Counted from the first letter of the stretch, positions 1 to 9,016 are shown. The stretch is 64,000 nt of DNA from Rheinheimera sp. (GCA_003543135.1 DPJG01000018.1:124001-188000), one strand, 5' to 3'. Program-made: numbers and translations. Notes: generated by a model not told the origin, from the letters alone.

Positions 1-465
1 ACCAGCCAGCCTGGCTAAATCGCAGCCTGCTTCAGTGTGACCGGCGCGCACCAGTACACCACCATCCTGTGCCATCAGTGGGAAAATATGACCAGGCTGC
101 ACTATATCGCTGGCTTTAGCATCACGGGCTACTGCTGCTTTGACAGTGCGGGCACGGTCAGCCGCTGAAATGCCGGTGGTCACACCTTCTGCCGCTTCAA
201 TCGATAACGTAAAAGCGGTGGCAAACTGTGATTTGTTCTTGTCCACCATCAGGCTCAGGTTCAGCTGCTTACAACGGTCGCGGGTTAAGGTCAGACAAAT
301 CAGGCCGCGGCCATAAGTGGCCATAAAGTTGATGGCGTCCGGGGTGACATAATCGGCCGCCATCACTAAATCACCTTCGTTTTCACGGTCTTCGTCATCC
401 ATCAGAATGACCATTTTACCGTTACGAATATCTTCAATAATTTCAGCAGGCGTATTTAATTGCAT
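1..465 (-). CDS. ribBA: 3,4-dihydroxy-2-butanone 4-phosphate synthase, N-terminal part (cut by window edge)
   Basis: Converts ribulose 5-phosphate to 3,4-dihydroxy-2-butanone 4-phosphate for riboflavin synthesis. The frame starts at the ATG at 465 ([13 protein letters not shown]) and stays open to base 1, giving 155 residues. The family acidic motif [11 protein letters not shown] appears near residue 24, and the conserved GRGLICL and TGISAADRA stretches follow. The 3' part lies outside the window, so it cannot be seen whether a GTP cyclohydrolase II-like domain is fused (ribBA) or not (ribB); ribBA is assumed from the usual nrdR-ribD-ribE-ribBA order. It is 48 bp downstream of ribE and very likely in the same operon. 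Confidence 0.93.
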   Translation of the reverse strand, partial: MQLNTPAEIIEDIRNGKMVILMDDEDRENEGDLVMAADYVTPDAINFMATYGRGLICLTLTRDRCKQLNLSLMVDKNKSQFATAFTLSIEAAEGVTTGISAADRARTVKAAVARDAKASDIVQPGHIFPLMAQDGGVLVRAGHTEAGCDLARLAG

Positions 466-513
466 AACTCACCTAAGAGGGTTTTCACCCTGTTGTTGGC
501 TCAGATTGTAGGC

Positions 514-1164
514 TCAGAGGAAGCCGCGTTGTTGTAACAGTTCCAGACTCACGCCGGATTTGGCCGGTGTAGCAGCGCCGGTGATTAATCGTTCCAGATA
601 ACGGGCCAGCAAATCGACTTCCAGATGCACTTTGCTGCCCGCTTCGAGCTGCTCTAACGTGGTTTGCTGCGCCGTATGCGGCACTATGGTTAAACGAAAT
701 TCGTCTGCCAGCAGCTCGTTCACGGTCAGACTCACGCCATCGACAGTGATAGAACCTTTTTCAGCAATATAACGGGCAAGCTCTGGCGGTGTTTTTATAA
801 AAATTTGCCAGGCACGGCCGCTTTTTTCAATTCGGCTGACACTGCTGTCACCGTCAACATGACCGCCGACCAGATGACCGCCGAGGCGGGTGGTTGGCAA
901 CAGTGCTTTTTCCAGATTCAGCCGCTGACCGGTTTTGTAGCGGCCAAACAAAGTCCGCTTCAGTGTTTCCGTGGATAAATCAGCACTGAACCAATCAGCA
1001 CCAAAAGCCGTGACTGTCAGGCAAACACCATTGCTGGCAATACTGTCACCCAGTTTGACATCGGAAAAATCCAGCGTCTGGCTCTGAATTTTCACGCTGA
1101 CATCCCCGCCCTTGGGCGTTATCTGCAGCAAAGTGCCGGTAGCCTCAATAATTCCGGTAAACAT
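514..1164 (-). CDS. ribE: riboflavin synthase, alpha chain
   Basis: Dismutates two 6,7-dimethyl-8-ribityllumazine molecules to riboflavin plus the pyrimidinedione. At 216 residues it has the normal size and the standard two tandem lumazine-binding barrels, about residues 1-97 and 98-200. The canonical start MFTGIIEATG is present, and the second-domain signature GSITVDGVSLTVNE is visible near residue 137. An AAAGGA ribosome site lies 9 bp before the ATG, inside the 3' end of ribD; the gap to ribD is only 2 bp, so translation is probably coupled. Called ribC in some species. Confidence 0.97.
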   Translation of the reverse strand: MFTGIIEATGTLLQITPKGGDVSVKIQSQTLDFSDVKLGDSIASNGVCLTVTAFGADWFSADLSTETLKRTLFGRYKTGQRLNLEKALLPTTRLGGHLVGGHVDGDSSVSRIEKSGRAWQIFIKTPPELARYIAEKGSITVDGVSLTVNELLADEFRLTIVPHTAQQTTLEQLEAGSKVHLEVDLLARYLERLITGAATPAKSGVSLELLQQRGFL

Positions 1165-1166
1165 TG

Positions 1167-2288
1167 TTATTGTCCTTTCACTTTGGCGCGTAAACGAAGA
1201 TCCTCGCCAAACTGTTGAATATCAAACCAATTGAGCCTTAGCGCCTGTGACATTTCTGTCAGTTCAGCAAACTGCAACATAGGCCGCGCATCCGGGCCAA
1301 GTAACAAGGGCGCCTGATAAAGCACCAGCTCATCCACCAGTTGCTGTTGCCACAAACTGCTGGCTAATTGTGCACCAGCCTCAACCCACAACAAATTTAC
1401 CGGCAAAGTAGCAATAAAAACCATCACTGCTGCCAGGTCAAAGCGGCCGTCTGCGCCTAAAGTAATGCCGTGACGCTGTACCTTCGCCCCGGCTGGCAAC
1501 TTTAACTCTGGCCAGTTGTTGTGCTGCTGATGCAACAAGATGATGTTGCCCCCCTGCAAAAACAAGGGTTCAACACCTGTTAAACGACATTTCTGATCAA
1601 GAATGATCCGAAGCGGCTGGCGCAGGCTGCCGTTTTCCAGCGGCGTGATGGTGTCGGCACGCACATTTAGCAGCGCCTCATCACAAAGCACGGTCTCGGC
1701 AGTTGATAAAATAGCGCAGCTTTGTGCCCGCAAATGCTGCACATCAGCGCGGGCTTCATCGCCTGTCAGCCATTTGCTGGCACCATTTTTCAGTGCAGTC
1801 CTGCCATCAATACTGGCAGCGAGTTTTAGCTGTACATAAGGACGCTGATATTGCATTTTGTGCAAAAAACCAGGATTGAGCGCACGGGCTTGTGCTTCGA
1901 GTAAACCGGTGTGCACCTCAATGCCCGCCTGTTGTAACAGCGTAATACCACGCCCGGCGACCGCAGGATTTGGATCTGTCATCGCCACCACCACACGGCT
2001 GATACCAGCCTCAATAAGCGCTAAGGCGCAAGGCGGGGTGCGGCCATAATGACTGCAGGGCTCCAGCGTGACATAACAAGTAGCGCCTCTGGCATTCTCG
2101 CCGGCTTCACGCAGCGCAAACACTTCGGCATGTGGGCCACCGGCCTGACGATGATAACCTTCACCTATCACCTGGTCTTCTTTGACCAGCACAGCGCCAA
2201 CGTTTGGATTAGGGGATGTGGTATAACGACCAAGGGCGGCAAGTTCTAGCGCCCTTTGCATAAACTTTTCATCAGCTGCAGTAAACAT
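1167..2288 (-). CDS. ribD: bifunctional diaminohydroxyphosphoribosylaminopyrimidine deaminase / 5-amino-6-(5-phosphoribosylamino)uracil reductase
   Basis: Performs the second and third steps from GTP to riboflavin. The N-terminal deaminase (about residues 1-145) shows the zinc motifs HAEVFAL and PCSHYGRTPPC. The C-terminal reductase domain (about 146-373) begins with the substrate/NADPH segment YVQLKLAASIDGR. Length (373) is typical. It sits 3 bp after nrdR and 2 bp before ribE, an arrangement conserved in gammaproteobacteria. The reductase half is more divergent than the deaminase half, as is usual for this family. Confidence 0.97.
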   Translation of the reverse strand: MFTAADEKFMQRALELAALGRYTTSPNPNVGAVLVKEDQVIGEGYHRQAGGPHAEVFALREAGENARGATCYVTLEPCSHYGRTPPCALALIEAGISRVVVAMTDPNPAVAGRGITLLQQAGIEVHTGLLEAQARALNPGFLHKMQYQRPYVQLKLAASIDGRTALKNGASKWLTGDEARADVQHLRAQSCAILSTAETVLCDEALLNVRADTITPLENGSLRQPLRIILDQKCRLTGVEPLFLQGGNIILLHQQHNNWPELKLPAGAKVQRHGITLGADGRFDLAAVMVFIATLPVNLLWVEAGAQLASSLWQQQLVDELVLYQAPLLLGPDARPMLQFAELTEMSQALRLNWFDIQQFGEDLRLRAKVKGQ

Positions 2289-2291
2289 CCG

Positions 2292-2744
2292 TTAATCATC
2301 CCCCAGTCTGGCAATTTCTTCACCAAACTCGCGGATATCCTTAAAGGAGCGATACACAGAGGCAAAGCGCACGTAAGCCACTTTGTCCAATTTTACCAGC
2401 CCGTCCATGATCAGCTGACCAATCAGTTCACTCTGCACTTCCCGCTCGCCTGTGGCGCGCAGTTGTGACTCAATTTTGCTGATCAAAAGCTCAACCTGTT
2501 CGGTTGGCACCGGGCGTTTTTCTAAAGAACGTTGTAAACCACTGCGCAACTTATCTTCGTTATAAGGTTCGCGTGAGCCATCTCTTTTAATAATGCGGGG
2601 CATCACCAGCTCAGCGGTTTCAAAAGTGGTAAAACGTTCATGACAGGCGCCACATTCCCGACGCCTTCTCACCTGATGGCCATCAGCAACCAGGCGGGAA
2701 TCAATCACTTTGGTGTCGTCTGCACGGCAGAATGGACAAAACAC
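2292..2744 (-). CDS. nrdR: ribonucleotide reductase transcriptional repressor NrdR
   Basis: Represses nrd operons when (d)ATP binds its ATP-cone domain. The N-terminal zinc ribbon has two Cys pairs (CPFC at residues 3-6 and CGAC near 32), followed by RFTTFE and the ATP-cone from about residue 49. Length 150 is standard. The start is GTG at 2744, supported by an AAGGA ribosome site 8 bp upstream. The gene leads the rib operon. A terminator-like hairpin lies directly upstream of its ribosome site, so it either has its own promoter or is reached by readthrough from glyA. Confidence 0.97.
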   Translation of the reverse strand: MFCPFCRADDTKVIDSRLVADGHQVRRRRECGACHERFTTFETAELVMPRIIKRDGSREPYNEDKLRSGLQRSLEKRPVPTEQVELLISKIESQLRATGEREVQSELIGQLIMDGLVKLDKVAYVRFASVYRSFKDIREFGEEIARLGDD

Positions 2745-2756
2745 AGGGCATTCCTT

Positions 2757-2782
2757 AAAAAAATGGCCGCAATTGCGGCCAT
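2757..2782 (-). terminator. Rho-independent terminator of glyA, just before nrdR
   Basis: A perfect 20-nt palindrome (2763-2782, ATGGCCGC repeated inverted around AATT) is followed on the minus strand by seven T. It lies 30 bp after the glyA stop and only a few bases before the nrdR ribosome site. Confidence 0.85.
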
Positions 2783-2812
2783 ATTATCACTTTTTAACCT
2801 CGGCTTGCCAAA

Positions 2813-4066
2813 TCAGCCGTAAACCGGGAAACGGGCACAAAGTTCAGTCACCTGACCTTTCACACGTTCAACTACGCCTTCATCACCCATATTGTCCAGT
2901 ACATCACAGATGTAGTTGGCAACCAGACGGGATTCGATTTCACCAAAACCACGACGGGTAATAGCTGGCGTACCAATACGTAAACCTGAAGTCACAAAAG
3001 GAGAACGTGGGTCATTTGGCACTGAGTTTTTATTCACTGTGATATGAGCACGGCCAAGCGCCGCGTCAGCATCTTTACCTGTGATGTTTTTGTCAATTAA
3101 ATCAAGCAGGAACAGATGGTTCTGCGTACCACCAGACACAATTTTGTAACCACGGGCTTTAAACTCGTCGCACATAGCTACAGCGTTTTTCAGCACTTGT
3201 TGTTGATACAGTTTAAATTCAGGCTGTAATGCTTCTTTAAAAGCCACAGCTTTGGCGGCAATTACGTGCATCAGCGGGCCACCCTGGCCACCAGGGAATA
3301 CGGCTGAATTGAGCTTTTTCTCAATTTCTTCGTTTTTACGCGCCAGAATTAAACCACCACGCGGGCCTGCCAGCGTTTTATGCGTAGTAGTGGTGACAAC
3401 GTCAGCCACTGAAATTGGGTTTGGATATAAACCTGCTGCCACTAAACCAGCAACGTGCGCCATATCCACCATCAGGTAAGCGCCCACTTTGTCGGCGATG
3501 TCACGGAAACGCTGCCAATCCACAATGCCGGAATAAGCAGAAAAACCAGCGATGATGAGTTTTGGCTTATGCTCAAGGGCTAAAGCTTCTGCCTGGTCGT
3601 AATCAATAACACCAGTTTCCGGATGCAGGCCATATTGCACTGCTTTGTACAATTTACCTGAAGCACTGACCGAAGCGCCGTGTGTTAAGTGACCACCGTG
3701 GGCCAGGCTCATGCCTAAAATAGTGTCGCCGGCATTTAATAAAGCAAGGAATACCGCCGAGTTGGCTTGAGAACCTGAATGCGGCTGCACGTTGGCGTAA
3801 TCAGCACCAAACAGCTCTTTTGCACGGGCAATAGCTAAATCTTCGGCAATATCAACAAACTCACAACCGCCGTAATAGCGTTTGTGCGGGTAACCTTCGG
3901 CATATTTGTTGGTCAGTTGCGAACCCTGCGCTTCCAGCACCCGAGGGCTGCAATAGTTTTCAGAGGCGATCAGTTCAATATGCTGTTCCTGACGTTGCGT
4001 TTCGTCGGAAATGGCTTTGGCTAATTCCGGGTCAAAACCGGCAATGGTCATATCACGCTTTAACAT
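2813..4066 (-). CDS. glyA: serine hydroxymethyltransferase
   Basis: PLP enzyme interconverting serine plus tetrahydrofolate with glycine plus methylene-tetrahydrofolate, a main source of one-carbon units. The PLP-lysine motif [16 protein letters not shown] is present near residue 221, and HSGSQAN and DMAHVAGL are also intact. The frame is open further upstream, but the start at 4066 ([12 protein letters not shown]) is chosen because GGAG lies 6 bp before it and the resulting 417 residues equal the family length. The 278 bp up to dinB contains no further gene and acts as a divergent promoter region. Confidence 0.97.
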   Translation of the reverse strand: MLKRDMTIAGFDPELAKAISDETQRQEQHIELIASENYCSPRVLEAQGSQLTNKYAEGYPHKRYYGGCEFVDIAEDLAIARAKELFGADYANVQPHSGSQANSAVFLALLNAGDTILGMSLAHGGHLTHGASVSASGKLYKAVQYGLHPETGVIDYDQAEALALEHKPKLIIAGFSAYSGIVDWQRFRDIADKVGAYLMVDMAHVAGLVAAGLYPNPISVADVVTTTTHKTLAGPRGGLILARKNEEIEKKLNSAVFPGGQGGPLMHVIAAKAVAFKEALQPEFKLYQQQVLKNAVAMCDEFKARGYKIVSGGTQNHLFLLDLIDKNITGKDADAALGRAHITVNKNSVPNDPRSPFVTSGLRIGTPAITRRGFGEIESRLVANYICDVLDNMGDEGVVERVKGQVTELCARFPVYG

Positions 4067-4275
4067 GCTTACTCCTGCGGCGGCACAAAGGCTTTTTAAG
4101 TTGTGGATCAACGGACTAAAAAACTGGGCGCCATCATACATCGAATTACGCTGGCTTGCACTGTTAAAGTGGCCGTCCATCCATCCAATTCGCATTAGAT
4201 TAACTAATACGTCACAGCGTCGGGTCAAATCCATCATCTGAAAATGGATAAATTTCAGTGGCTTATTTTTTTGTC

Positions 4276-4303
4276 TTGACAGTTTTATAAATCAGCACAA
4301 AAT
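4276..4303 (+). promoter_or_regulatory. sigma-70 promoter of dinB
   Basis: A consensus -35 TTGACA (4276-4281) is followed after 16 bp by CAAAAT (4298-4303) as the best -10 candidate. The LexA site begins directly after it, as expected for a repressed SOS promoter. Confidence 0.55.
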
Positions 4304-4323
4304 AACTGTATGCATATACAGAC
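4304..4323 (+). promoter_or_regulatory. LexA (SOS) box
   Basis: The 20-mer contains CTGT-N8-ACAG (CTGT 4306-4309, ACAG 4318-4321) with an AT-rich centre, the gammaproteobacterial LexA consensus. It lies 22 bp before the dinB ATG and overlaps the expected transcription start. Confidence 0.9.
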
Positions 4324-4344
4324 ATCTAAAAGTTGTGGCTCAGA

Positions 4345-5400
4345 ATGCGTAAAATCATTCATATCGACATGGACTGTTTTTTTGCCGCTGTTGAAATGCG
4401 CGATAACCCGGCATGGCGGCATATTCCGCTGGCAATTGGCGGTAGCCGCAGCGAACGAGGAGTGATCAGCACCTGTAACTACCCTGCCCGCGCTTTTGGC
4501 GTCAGGTCTGCGATGCCAACAGGCCAAGCGTTCAAACTTTGCCCGCAACTGAAGCTGGTGCCGGGAAATATGGAAAAATATAAGATGGTCAGCACGCAAC
4601 TTCAGGCCATTTTCCATAGATACACCGATAAAGTAGAACCGTTATCGCTGGATGAGGCTTACCTGGATGTGTCTGACAGCAAACTGTTTTCAGGTTCAGC
4701 AACGCTGATTGCAGAAGATATCAGGCGTACTATTTTTCATGAAACCGGCTTAACAGCCTCAGCCGGAGTAGCGCCAAACAAATTCCTGGCCAAAATTGCC
4801 AGTGATGAAAATAAACCCGACGGCCTTTTTGTGCTGCCGCCTGACAAAGTAACAGCTTTTGTTGAACACCTACCGCTGCGCAAAATTCCCGGGGTTGGGC
4901 AAAAAACCGCGGAAAGGCTGGCTAAGTTAGGGCTTCACTTGTGCCGTGATATTCAGCAAATGAGCTTACCAATACTCATTAAAGAGTTTGGCAGTTTTGC
5001 CGAGGTGTTGATTGAGCGCAGTAAGGGTAATGACTTGCGTGAAGTTCAAACTGAGCGTGAGCGTAAATCTATCGCTGTGGAACACACTTTTAGTCGGGAT
5101 CTACAACAAGAGTTACAAGGTAAGCAATGGTTGCACACGCTGTATGAAAAACTACATAAAAGAGTCTTACGTTGTGATGCCAAGAACCATATCCAGAAAA
5201 TTGGCATCAAACTGAAGTTTCAGGATTTTCGCCAGACCACTATCGAAAGACAACATCATCAACTGGATTTACCTTTGCTGGAACAACTGCTGTCAGAAGC
5301 CTGGCAACGGGGAGAAGGTAAAGCGGTCAGATTAGTCGGGGTTCATGTCGGGTTAAAATCACCGGCACAACAAGCGCAACTTGATTTGCACTGGGAATAG
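4345..5400 (+). CDS. dinB: DNA polymerase IV (Y family, translesion)
   Basis: Error-prone polymerase for bypass of DNA lesions. The palm-domain metal motifs DMDCFFAAVE (residue 8 on) and SLDEAYLDVS (near 100) are intact, followed by the helix-hairpin-helix segment KIPGVGQKTAERLAKLG and a little-finger domain to residue 351. Start ATG 4345 gives the canonical MRKIIHIDMDCFF; the four codons upstream (from a TTG) lack support. Damage-inducible expression is indicated by the LexA box. The C-terminus lacks an obvious QLxLxF beta-clamp motif, but QAQLDLHWE at the very end is a near match. Confidence 0.97.
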   Translation: MRKIIHIDMDCFFAAVEMRDNPAWRHIPLAIGGSRSERGVISTCNYPARAFGVRSAMPTGQAFKLCPQLKLVPGNMEKYKMVSTQLQAIFHRYTDKVEPLSLDEAYLDVSDSKLFSGSATLIAEDIRRTIFHETGLTASAGVAPNKFLAKIASDENKPDGLFVLPPDKVTAFVEHLPLRKIPGVGQKTAERLAKLGLHLCRDIQQMSLPILIKEFGSFAEVLIERSKGNDLREVQTERERKSIAVEHTFSRDLQQELQGKQWLHTLYEKLHKRVLRCDAKNHIQKIGIKLKFQDFRQTTIERQHHQLDLPLLEQLLSEAWQRGEGKAVRLVGVHVGLKSPAQQAQLDLHWE

Positions 5401-5556
5401 TTGGTTTCGCTCCTTTGACCTACCCGCATTATTCTTTTACTGATAAAACAACTGGTTATCCACAAGACGCACTTTAAACAAGTACTGGTTTTAGCTGGGG
5501 AGATGCCTGAATTTGCCACATATTCAAAACTACTGCGTTTTACGTAAATAACAGCC

Positions 5557-5584
5557 AACAAAAAGCCGGCTACTTGAGCCGGCT
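5557..5584 (-). terminator. Rho-independent terminator of the cold-shock gene
   Basis: Stem AGCCGGCT (5564-5571) pairs with AGCCGGCT (5577-5584) around a 5-nt loop. On the minus strand it is followed by a short T-rich run, 31 bp after the csp stop. Confidence 0.8.
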
Positions 5585-5614
5585 CTTTACAGAAACTTTG
5601 ACTATATATTGCTA

Positions 5615-5827
5615 TTAAGCAACTACAGTTACGTTCTCAGCCTGAGGACCTTTTTGGCCTTCAGTTACTTCGAAAGTCACTTTCTGACCTTCTACCAGAG
5701 TACGACGACCAGTACCGTTGATAGCGCGGAAGTGAACGAAAACGTCTTTGCCGCCTTCACGCTCGATGAAACCAAAACCTTTATCTTCGTTGAACCACTT
5801 AACGGTACCGGAAATTAATTGTGACAT
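5615..5827 (-). CDS. cold-shock family RNA/DNA-binding protein
   Basis: A 70-residue single cold-shock domain that binds single-stranded nucleic acid as an RNA chaperone. Both RNP motifs are present: KGFGFIE (RNP1) and VFVHFRAI (RNP2). The opening [16 protein letters not shown] is typical of CspA/CspE-type proteins, but the exact paralogue cannot be assigned. Monocistronic: it has its own promoter about 90 bp upstream and its own terminator. The predicted 5' leader of roughly 82 nt is shorter than that of E. coli cspA mRNA, so strong cold-box control is not evident. Confidence 0.95.
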   Translation of the reverse strand: MSQLISGTVKWFNEDKGFGFIEREGGKDVFVHFRAINGTGRRTLVEGQKVTFEVTEGQKGPQAENVTVVA

Positions 5828-5915
5828 AACATTCTCTTACTTTAACTAGATTTGCCATACAACTGGCGACTTAAATATTACCGGCCACGTTCGAGCTAGT
5901 ACATATTACAACCCC

Positions 5916-5944
5916 ATTATCAGTGAACCTCATAACCGGGTCAA
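5916..5944 (-). promoter_or_regulatory. sigma-70 promoter of the cold-shock gene
   Basis: On the minus strand TTGACC (5944-5939) and GATAAT (5921-5916) are separated by exactly 17 bp. This predicts a start near 5909 and a leader of about 82 nt. The remaining sequence to 6112 shows no gene. Confidence 0.6.
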
Positions 5945-6112
5945 TAGGTATTGCTGTTCGAGCAGAAAATAAATTCCCTGCATTCTGACCGCACCCATTG
6001 CTTGTAAGACAGGCTTAACAAACAATATGTTGCTACCATACTCGTCTGTTTTTTGAGCTGATAACTTCTCGAGTGTAGCACCATTTAATGAATAAAAAAC
6101 AAACACCTTTGA

Positions 6113-7438
6113 TTATTTTTGTTTTTTCTTCATTGGTGCTGAACCATCATCCCCACCCTGGAAAAACTTCGGCGACTTTTTAGCTACAGTTGCGTTTGTG
6201 GATGAAGTTATTGTTGCCGCATCTTTTTTGCGTTTTGGCTTTGCTGGAGCAACCTTTTTAGCAGCAGGTGCCGCTTGTTTTGCCTTAGCACCATCAAATT
6301 TAGCAGGCAATGTTTCAACCACAGCAATCTCTAATGGCCGGCGTAAAAACTGCTCAATACGGACAAAACTATCCCAGTCTTTTGGTCCGACCAAAGACAG
6401 GGCTTTGCCCTGTTGTCCCGCCCGCCCGGTACGGCCAATACGGTGTACATATTCTTCAGGATGTTTAGGCATATCAAAATTGATCACATGAGAAACCTGC
6501 AACAAATCCAGGCCGCGGGATGCAACGTCAGTAGTGACTAAAATCTGATATTTGTTCGTGGCAAACGCCTGCATTACAGTGTTGCGCTGTGCCTGAGTTA
6601 ATTTGCCGTTCAGACCCACAGCCGCAAAACCAGCCTGTTGTACCACAAGCGCTAATCTGTCGGTATCTTCTCTTGTTGCAGTAAATACAATCAGTTGTTT
6701 GATTTGTTCTGTCGCCAGAAAGTGCTTCAGCAAGGCTTCTTTATGCGTCAGATTGTCAGCGAAATAACATAGTTGCTGAATATCTTTGTGCGGATCATAA
6801 CCTGCACCAAGTGCAACCCGGTATGGGTCTTTTAATAATGATAATGCCAGTTCGTTGACATCTGCGTGATCGAGAGTTGCCGAAAACATTAATGTCTGAC
6901 GCAATCTGTGATTGGCCGCTTTATGGATGGCAGTTAACTGTGGCATAAAACCCAAATCCAGCATCCGATCGGCTTCATCCAGGATCAGCATTTCAAGCCC
7001 CTGGATAAAAAAGCTTTTATGCTCAAGATGGTCGGCAAGACGGCCAGGTGTTGCCACTATAATATCGGGCTGACGCTTTAACAGTTTTTCCTGATCGTTA
7101 AAGTTTTCACCACCAACAATAAAAGCACTGCTCAGGCGGGTGTTGGCCACAAAAAGACGCAACTGCGCATAAATTTGTGAAGCAAGTTCACGGGTGGGCG
7201 CCAGAATCAAAGCTCTGGCGTCTTTTTGTGACAAAGGCCGGCTTTTTAACAGGCGCTGCATCATTGGCAGCAAATATGCCAGCGTTTTACCTGACCCGGT
7301 TTTTGACGAAACAATTAAGTCTTTACCGACCATCACCGCAGGCACAGCTTCCTGCTGGATAGGCGTTGGCTGGGTAAAACCCAGATGTTCGATAGAACGG
7401 AGGATCCGTGGGTCAAGTTTTAAATCGCGAAATGGCAA
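6113..7438 (-). CDS. DEAD-box ATP-dependent RNA helicase (SrmB/RhlE type)
   Basis: RNA unwinding enzyme, probably in ribosome assembly or mRNA turnover. All core motifs are seen in order: Q motif (GFTQPTPIQ), motif I SSKTGSGKT (~45), PTRELA, GG, TPGR, DEAD in ILDEADRMLDLGF, SAT, then domain-2 motifs VTTDVASRGLD and HRIGRTGRAG. After about residue 375 comes a Lys/Ala-rich tail (KQAAPAAKKVAPAKPKRKK) likely to bind RNA non-specifically. Length 441. Which named helicase it corresponds to cannot be settled from sequence alone. The divergent neighbour yaiL is 148 bp away. Confidence 0.93.
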   Translation of the reverse strand: MPFRDLKLDPRILRSIEHLGFTQPTPIQQEAVPAVMVGKDLIVSSKTGSGKTLAYLLPMMQRLLKSRPLSQKDARALILAPTRELASQIYAQLRLFVANTRLSSAFIVGGENFNDQEKLLKRQPDIIVATPGRLADHLEHKSFFIQGLEMLILDEADRMLDLGFMPQLTAIHKAANHRLRQTLMFSATLDHADVNELALSLLKDPYRVALGAGYDPHKDIQQLCYFADNLTHKEALLKHFLATEQIKQLIVFTATREDTDRLALVVQQAGFAAVGLNGKLTQAQRNTVMQAFATNKYQILVTTDVASRGLDLLQVSHVINFDMPKHPEEYVHRIGRTGRAGQQGKALSLVGPKDWDSFVRIEQFLRRPLEIAVVETLPAKFDGAKAKQAAPAAKKVAPAKPKRKKDAATITSSTNATVAKKSPKFFQGGDDGSAPMKKKQK

Positions 7439-7586
7439 AGCAGACTCTCTTTATGAATAAAAAAACATGCATAGCATAACCGAAATGCAGATACCTCGTC
7501 AGCATTTGTACCGGCACTGCGCCACTTTGCAACTTGCAGAGAACATGAAACAATAAAGCCCTCTCCGGATTTTTAGGATAATGACC

Positions 7587-8120
7587 ATGAGTAAATCTCT
7601 GCAGGAACAGCTACTCAAGGCTGGCCTGGGTAATGCAAAAAAACTCAATGCCATCAAAAAAGAAAAACACAAAGAGCGGGTTCAAGCCGGTAAAAACGGT
7701 GTTGTAGTGAATGAAGCCGCAATTCTTGCCGAACAAAGCAGGCAGGCTCAGATTGCCAAAGATCAGGAACTGAACCGGCAAAAAACTGAAGCTCTCGCTA
7801 AAAAAGCACTGGCCGCTCAGGTGAAACAAATTGTTGAGTTAAACAGCCTGCCGCATAAAGGTGAAATTGCCTTTAACTTTACCGACGGTACTCTGGTGAA
7901 GCGTATTTACGTCAGTGAAAAAGTACAACAGCAACTGGTCAAAGGTTTAATTGCCATCGCTAAAGTGGCTGAACAGTATCACCTGATCCCTATCCAGATC
8001 GCAGAAAAAGTGCAACAGCGCTTGCCTGAAGCTGTATTGGTGCTCAACCAGCAGGATGAACAGCTGCCGGAAGACGACCCTTATGCCGACTTTAAGATCC
8101 CTGATGATTTAATGTGGTAA
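7587..8120 (+). CDS. yaiL: YaiL family protein (DUF2058), nucleoprotein-associated
   Basis: A small basic protein of unknown biochemical role; E. coli YaiL is described as a nucleoprotein/polynucleotide-associated protein. Features: the N-terminal SLQEQLLKAGL, a Lys/Gln-rich probable coiled coil (about residues 20-85), then a compact C-terminal domain with FNFTDG and the characteristic ending DDPYADFKIPDDLMW. Start at the second ATG (7587), because AGGA is 8 bp upstream of it but only 2 bp from the ATG at 7581; this gives 177 residues against 179 in E. coli. First gene of a closely spaced run to yaiI. Confidence 0.92.
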   Translation: MSKSLQEQLLKAGLGNAKKLNAIKKEKHKERVQAGKNGVVVNEAAILAEQSRQAQIAKDQELNRQKTEALAKKALAAQVKQIVELNSLPHKGEIAFNFTDGTLVKRIYVSEKVQQQLVKGLIAIAKVAEQYHLIPIQIAEKVQQRLPEAVLVLNQQDEQLPEDDPYADFKIPDDLMW

Positions 8121-8129
8121 GCACAAGGT

Positions 8130-8429
8130 TTGAACCAGCACGGAGATGCAGCTCTGAATCACCATAAAAAGAAGATCACTGTGTTGTCTTGGCTGTTATT
8201 GGCCCTGGCCGGCACTGTGTCAACATTGCTCAGCGTTATAAATAACAACTTTCAACTGGTATTTGCACTGTCAGCCGTTATTTCCTGGGTACTGCTGAGC
8301 TGGATCTGGTCTGACAAAAAATTTTATCAGCAGCCCTTTTATCGCTGGAGCTGGTATCTGACCTGTCTGCTGTTCTTGATAACTGTCTCTGCCGTTCTCT
8401 ATCAGTTCTGGGCCAGTGGGGGACTCTGA
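8130..8429 (+). CDS. small integral membrane protein, unknown function
   Basis: About 90-99 residues with three predicted membrane helices (roughly ITVLSWLLLALAGTVSTLL, FQLVFALSAVISWVLLSW and WYLTCLLFLITVSAVLYQF) and a basic N-terminus. Family not recognised with confidence. The start is ambiguous. The frame opens at TTG 8130, where AAGG is only 1 bp away, whereas a good GGAG (8142-8145) is 8 bp before an in-frame CTG at 8154. It lies 9 bp after yaiL and 2 bp before the GNAT gene, so it is co-transcribed with both. Confidence 0.75.
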   Translation: MNQHGDAALNHHKKKITVLSWLLLALAGTVSTLLSVINNNFQLVFALSAVISWVLLSWIWSDKKFYQQPFYRWSWYLTCLLFLITVSAVLYQFWASGGL

Positions 8430-8431
8430 GC

Positions 8432-9016
8432 ATGTCGGATTATCTGCTGCAAAGTGCCACTATTGACGATTGCCTGGCCCTGAGCCGCTGTTTTGATAGC
8501 GCAGCGGCACTTAGTCAATGGGGTGGCGAGGGTTTTGTTTACCCGGTGAATAAACTGCAGTTTTTGCATCAGTTACACAAACCCGATACTGAAAGTTATC
8601 AGCTCAGTCAGCAGGGTACAGCTCTCGGCTTTGGTCAGATTTGTGATCGTTTTGGCAAACACCATCTGGCGCGCTTGCTGGTGTTACCACAATACCGTGG
8701 CAAACAACTGAGTTATGTGTTGCTGCTGTCCTTAATGGCAAGGGCATTACAACAAAACCCCAGACTTGATTTTTCATTGTTTGTGTTTAAACACAACCAG
8801 CTGGCCGCACATTGTTATCAGCAACTGGGTTTTGTTGAACAACCACAGCCGGGCAGCAGTCATCCGGATTTACGATTTATGCAGCTGAATAATCAACAAG
8901 CCAAAACCCTGCTTAGCACCAATCAATGGCAGTTAAAAGCAACAGCCTCAGGATCTTTGGTGCATTGTGTAAAAGAGTCACAGATGCAGGAGGCTTCTCA
9001 TGCCCATTTGGATTGA
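8432..9016 (+). CDS. GNAT family N-acetyltransferase
   Basis: 194 residues with a GNAT core. The acetyl-CoA loop is LLVLPQYRGKQLSYVLLLSL (about residues 87-106), a degenerate R/Q-x-x-G-x-G/A, and the C-terminal strand is HCYQQLGFVEQ (about 129-139). An extension after about residue 150 is not part of the usual fold. Substrate unknown. It starts 2 bp after the membrane-protein gene and overlaps yaiI by 17 bp, so the yaiI ribosome site (AGGAGG) lies inside its 3' end. Confidence 0.85.
   Translation: MSDYLLQSATIDDCLALSRCFDSAAALSQWGGEGFVYPVNKLQFLHQLHKPDTESYQLSQQGTALGFGQICDRFGKHHLARLLVLPQYRGKQLSYVLLLSLMARALQQNPRLDFSLFVFKHNQLAAHCYQQLGFVEQPQPGSSHPDLRFMQLNNQQAKTLLSTNQWQLKATASGSLVHCVKESQMQEASHAHLD

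Noticed and set aside
4067-4237. N-terminal extension of glyA by 57 codons
   Set aside because: A strong GGAG precedes the ATG at 4066 and the family starts there; the extension has no similarity to SHMT.
4067-4344. Glycine riboswitch before glyA
   Set aside because: No tandem aptamer-like conserved core was recognised in the leader; nothing beyond the dinB promoter and LexA box is supported.
6100-6135. A/T-rich inverted repeat at the helicase 3' end as terminator
   Set aside because: The stem is only AAAAAACAAA against TTTGTTTTTT and lacks any GC core, so it is too weak to call.
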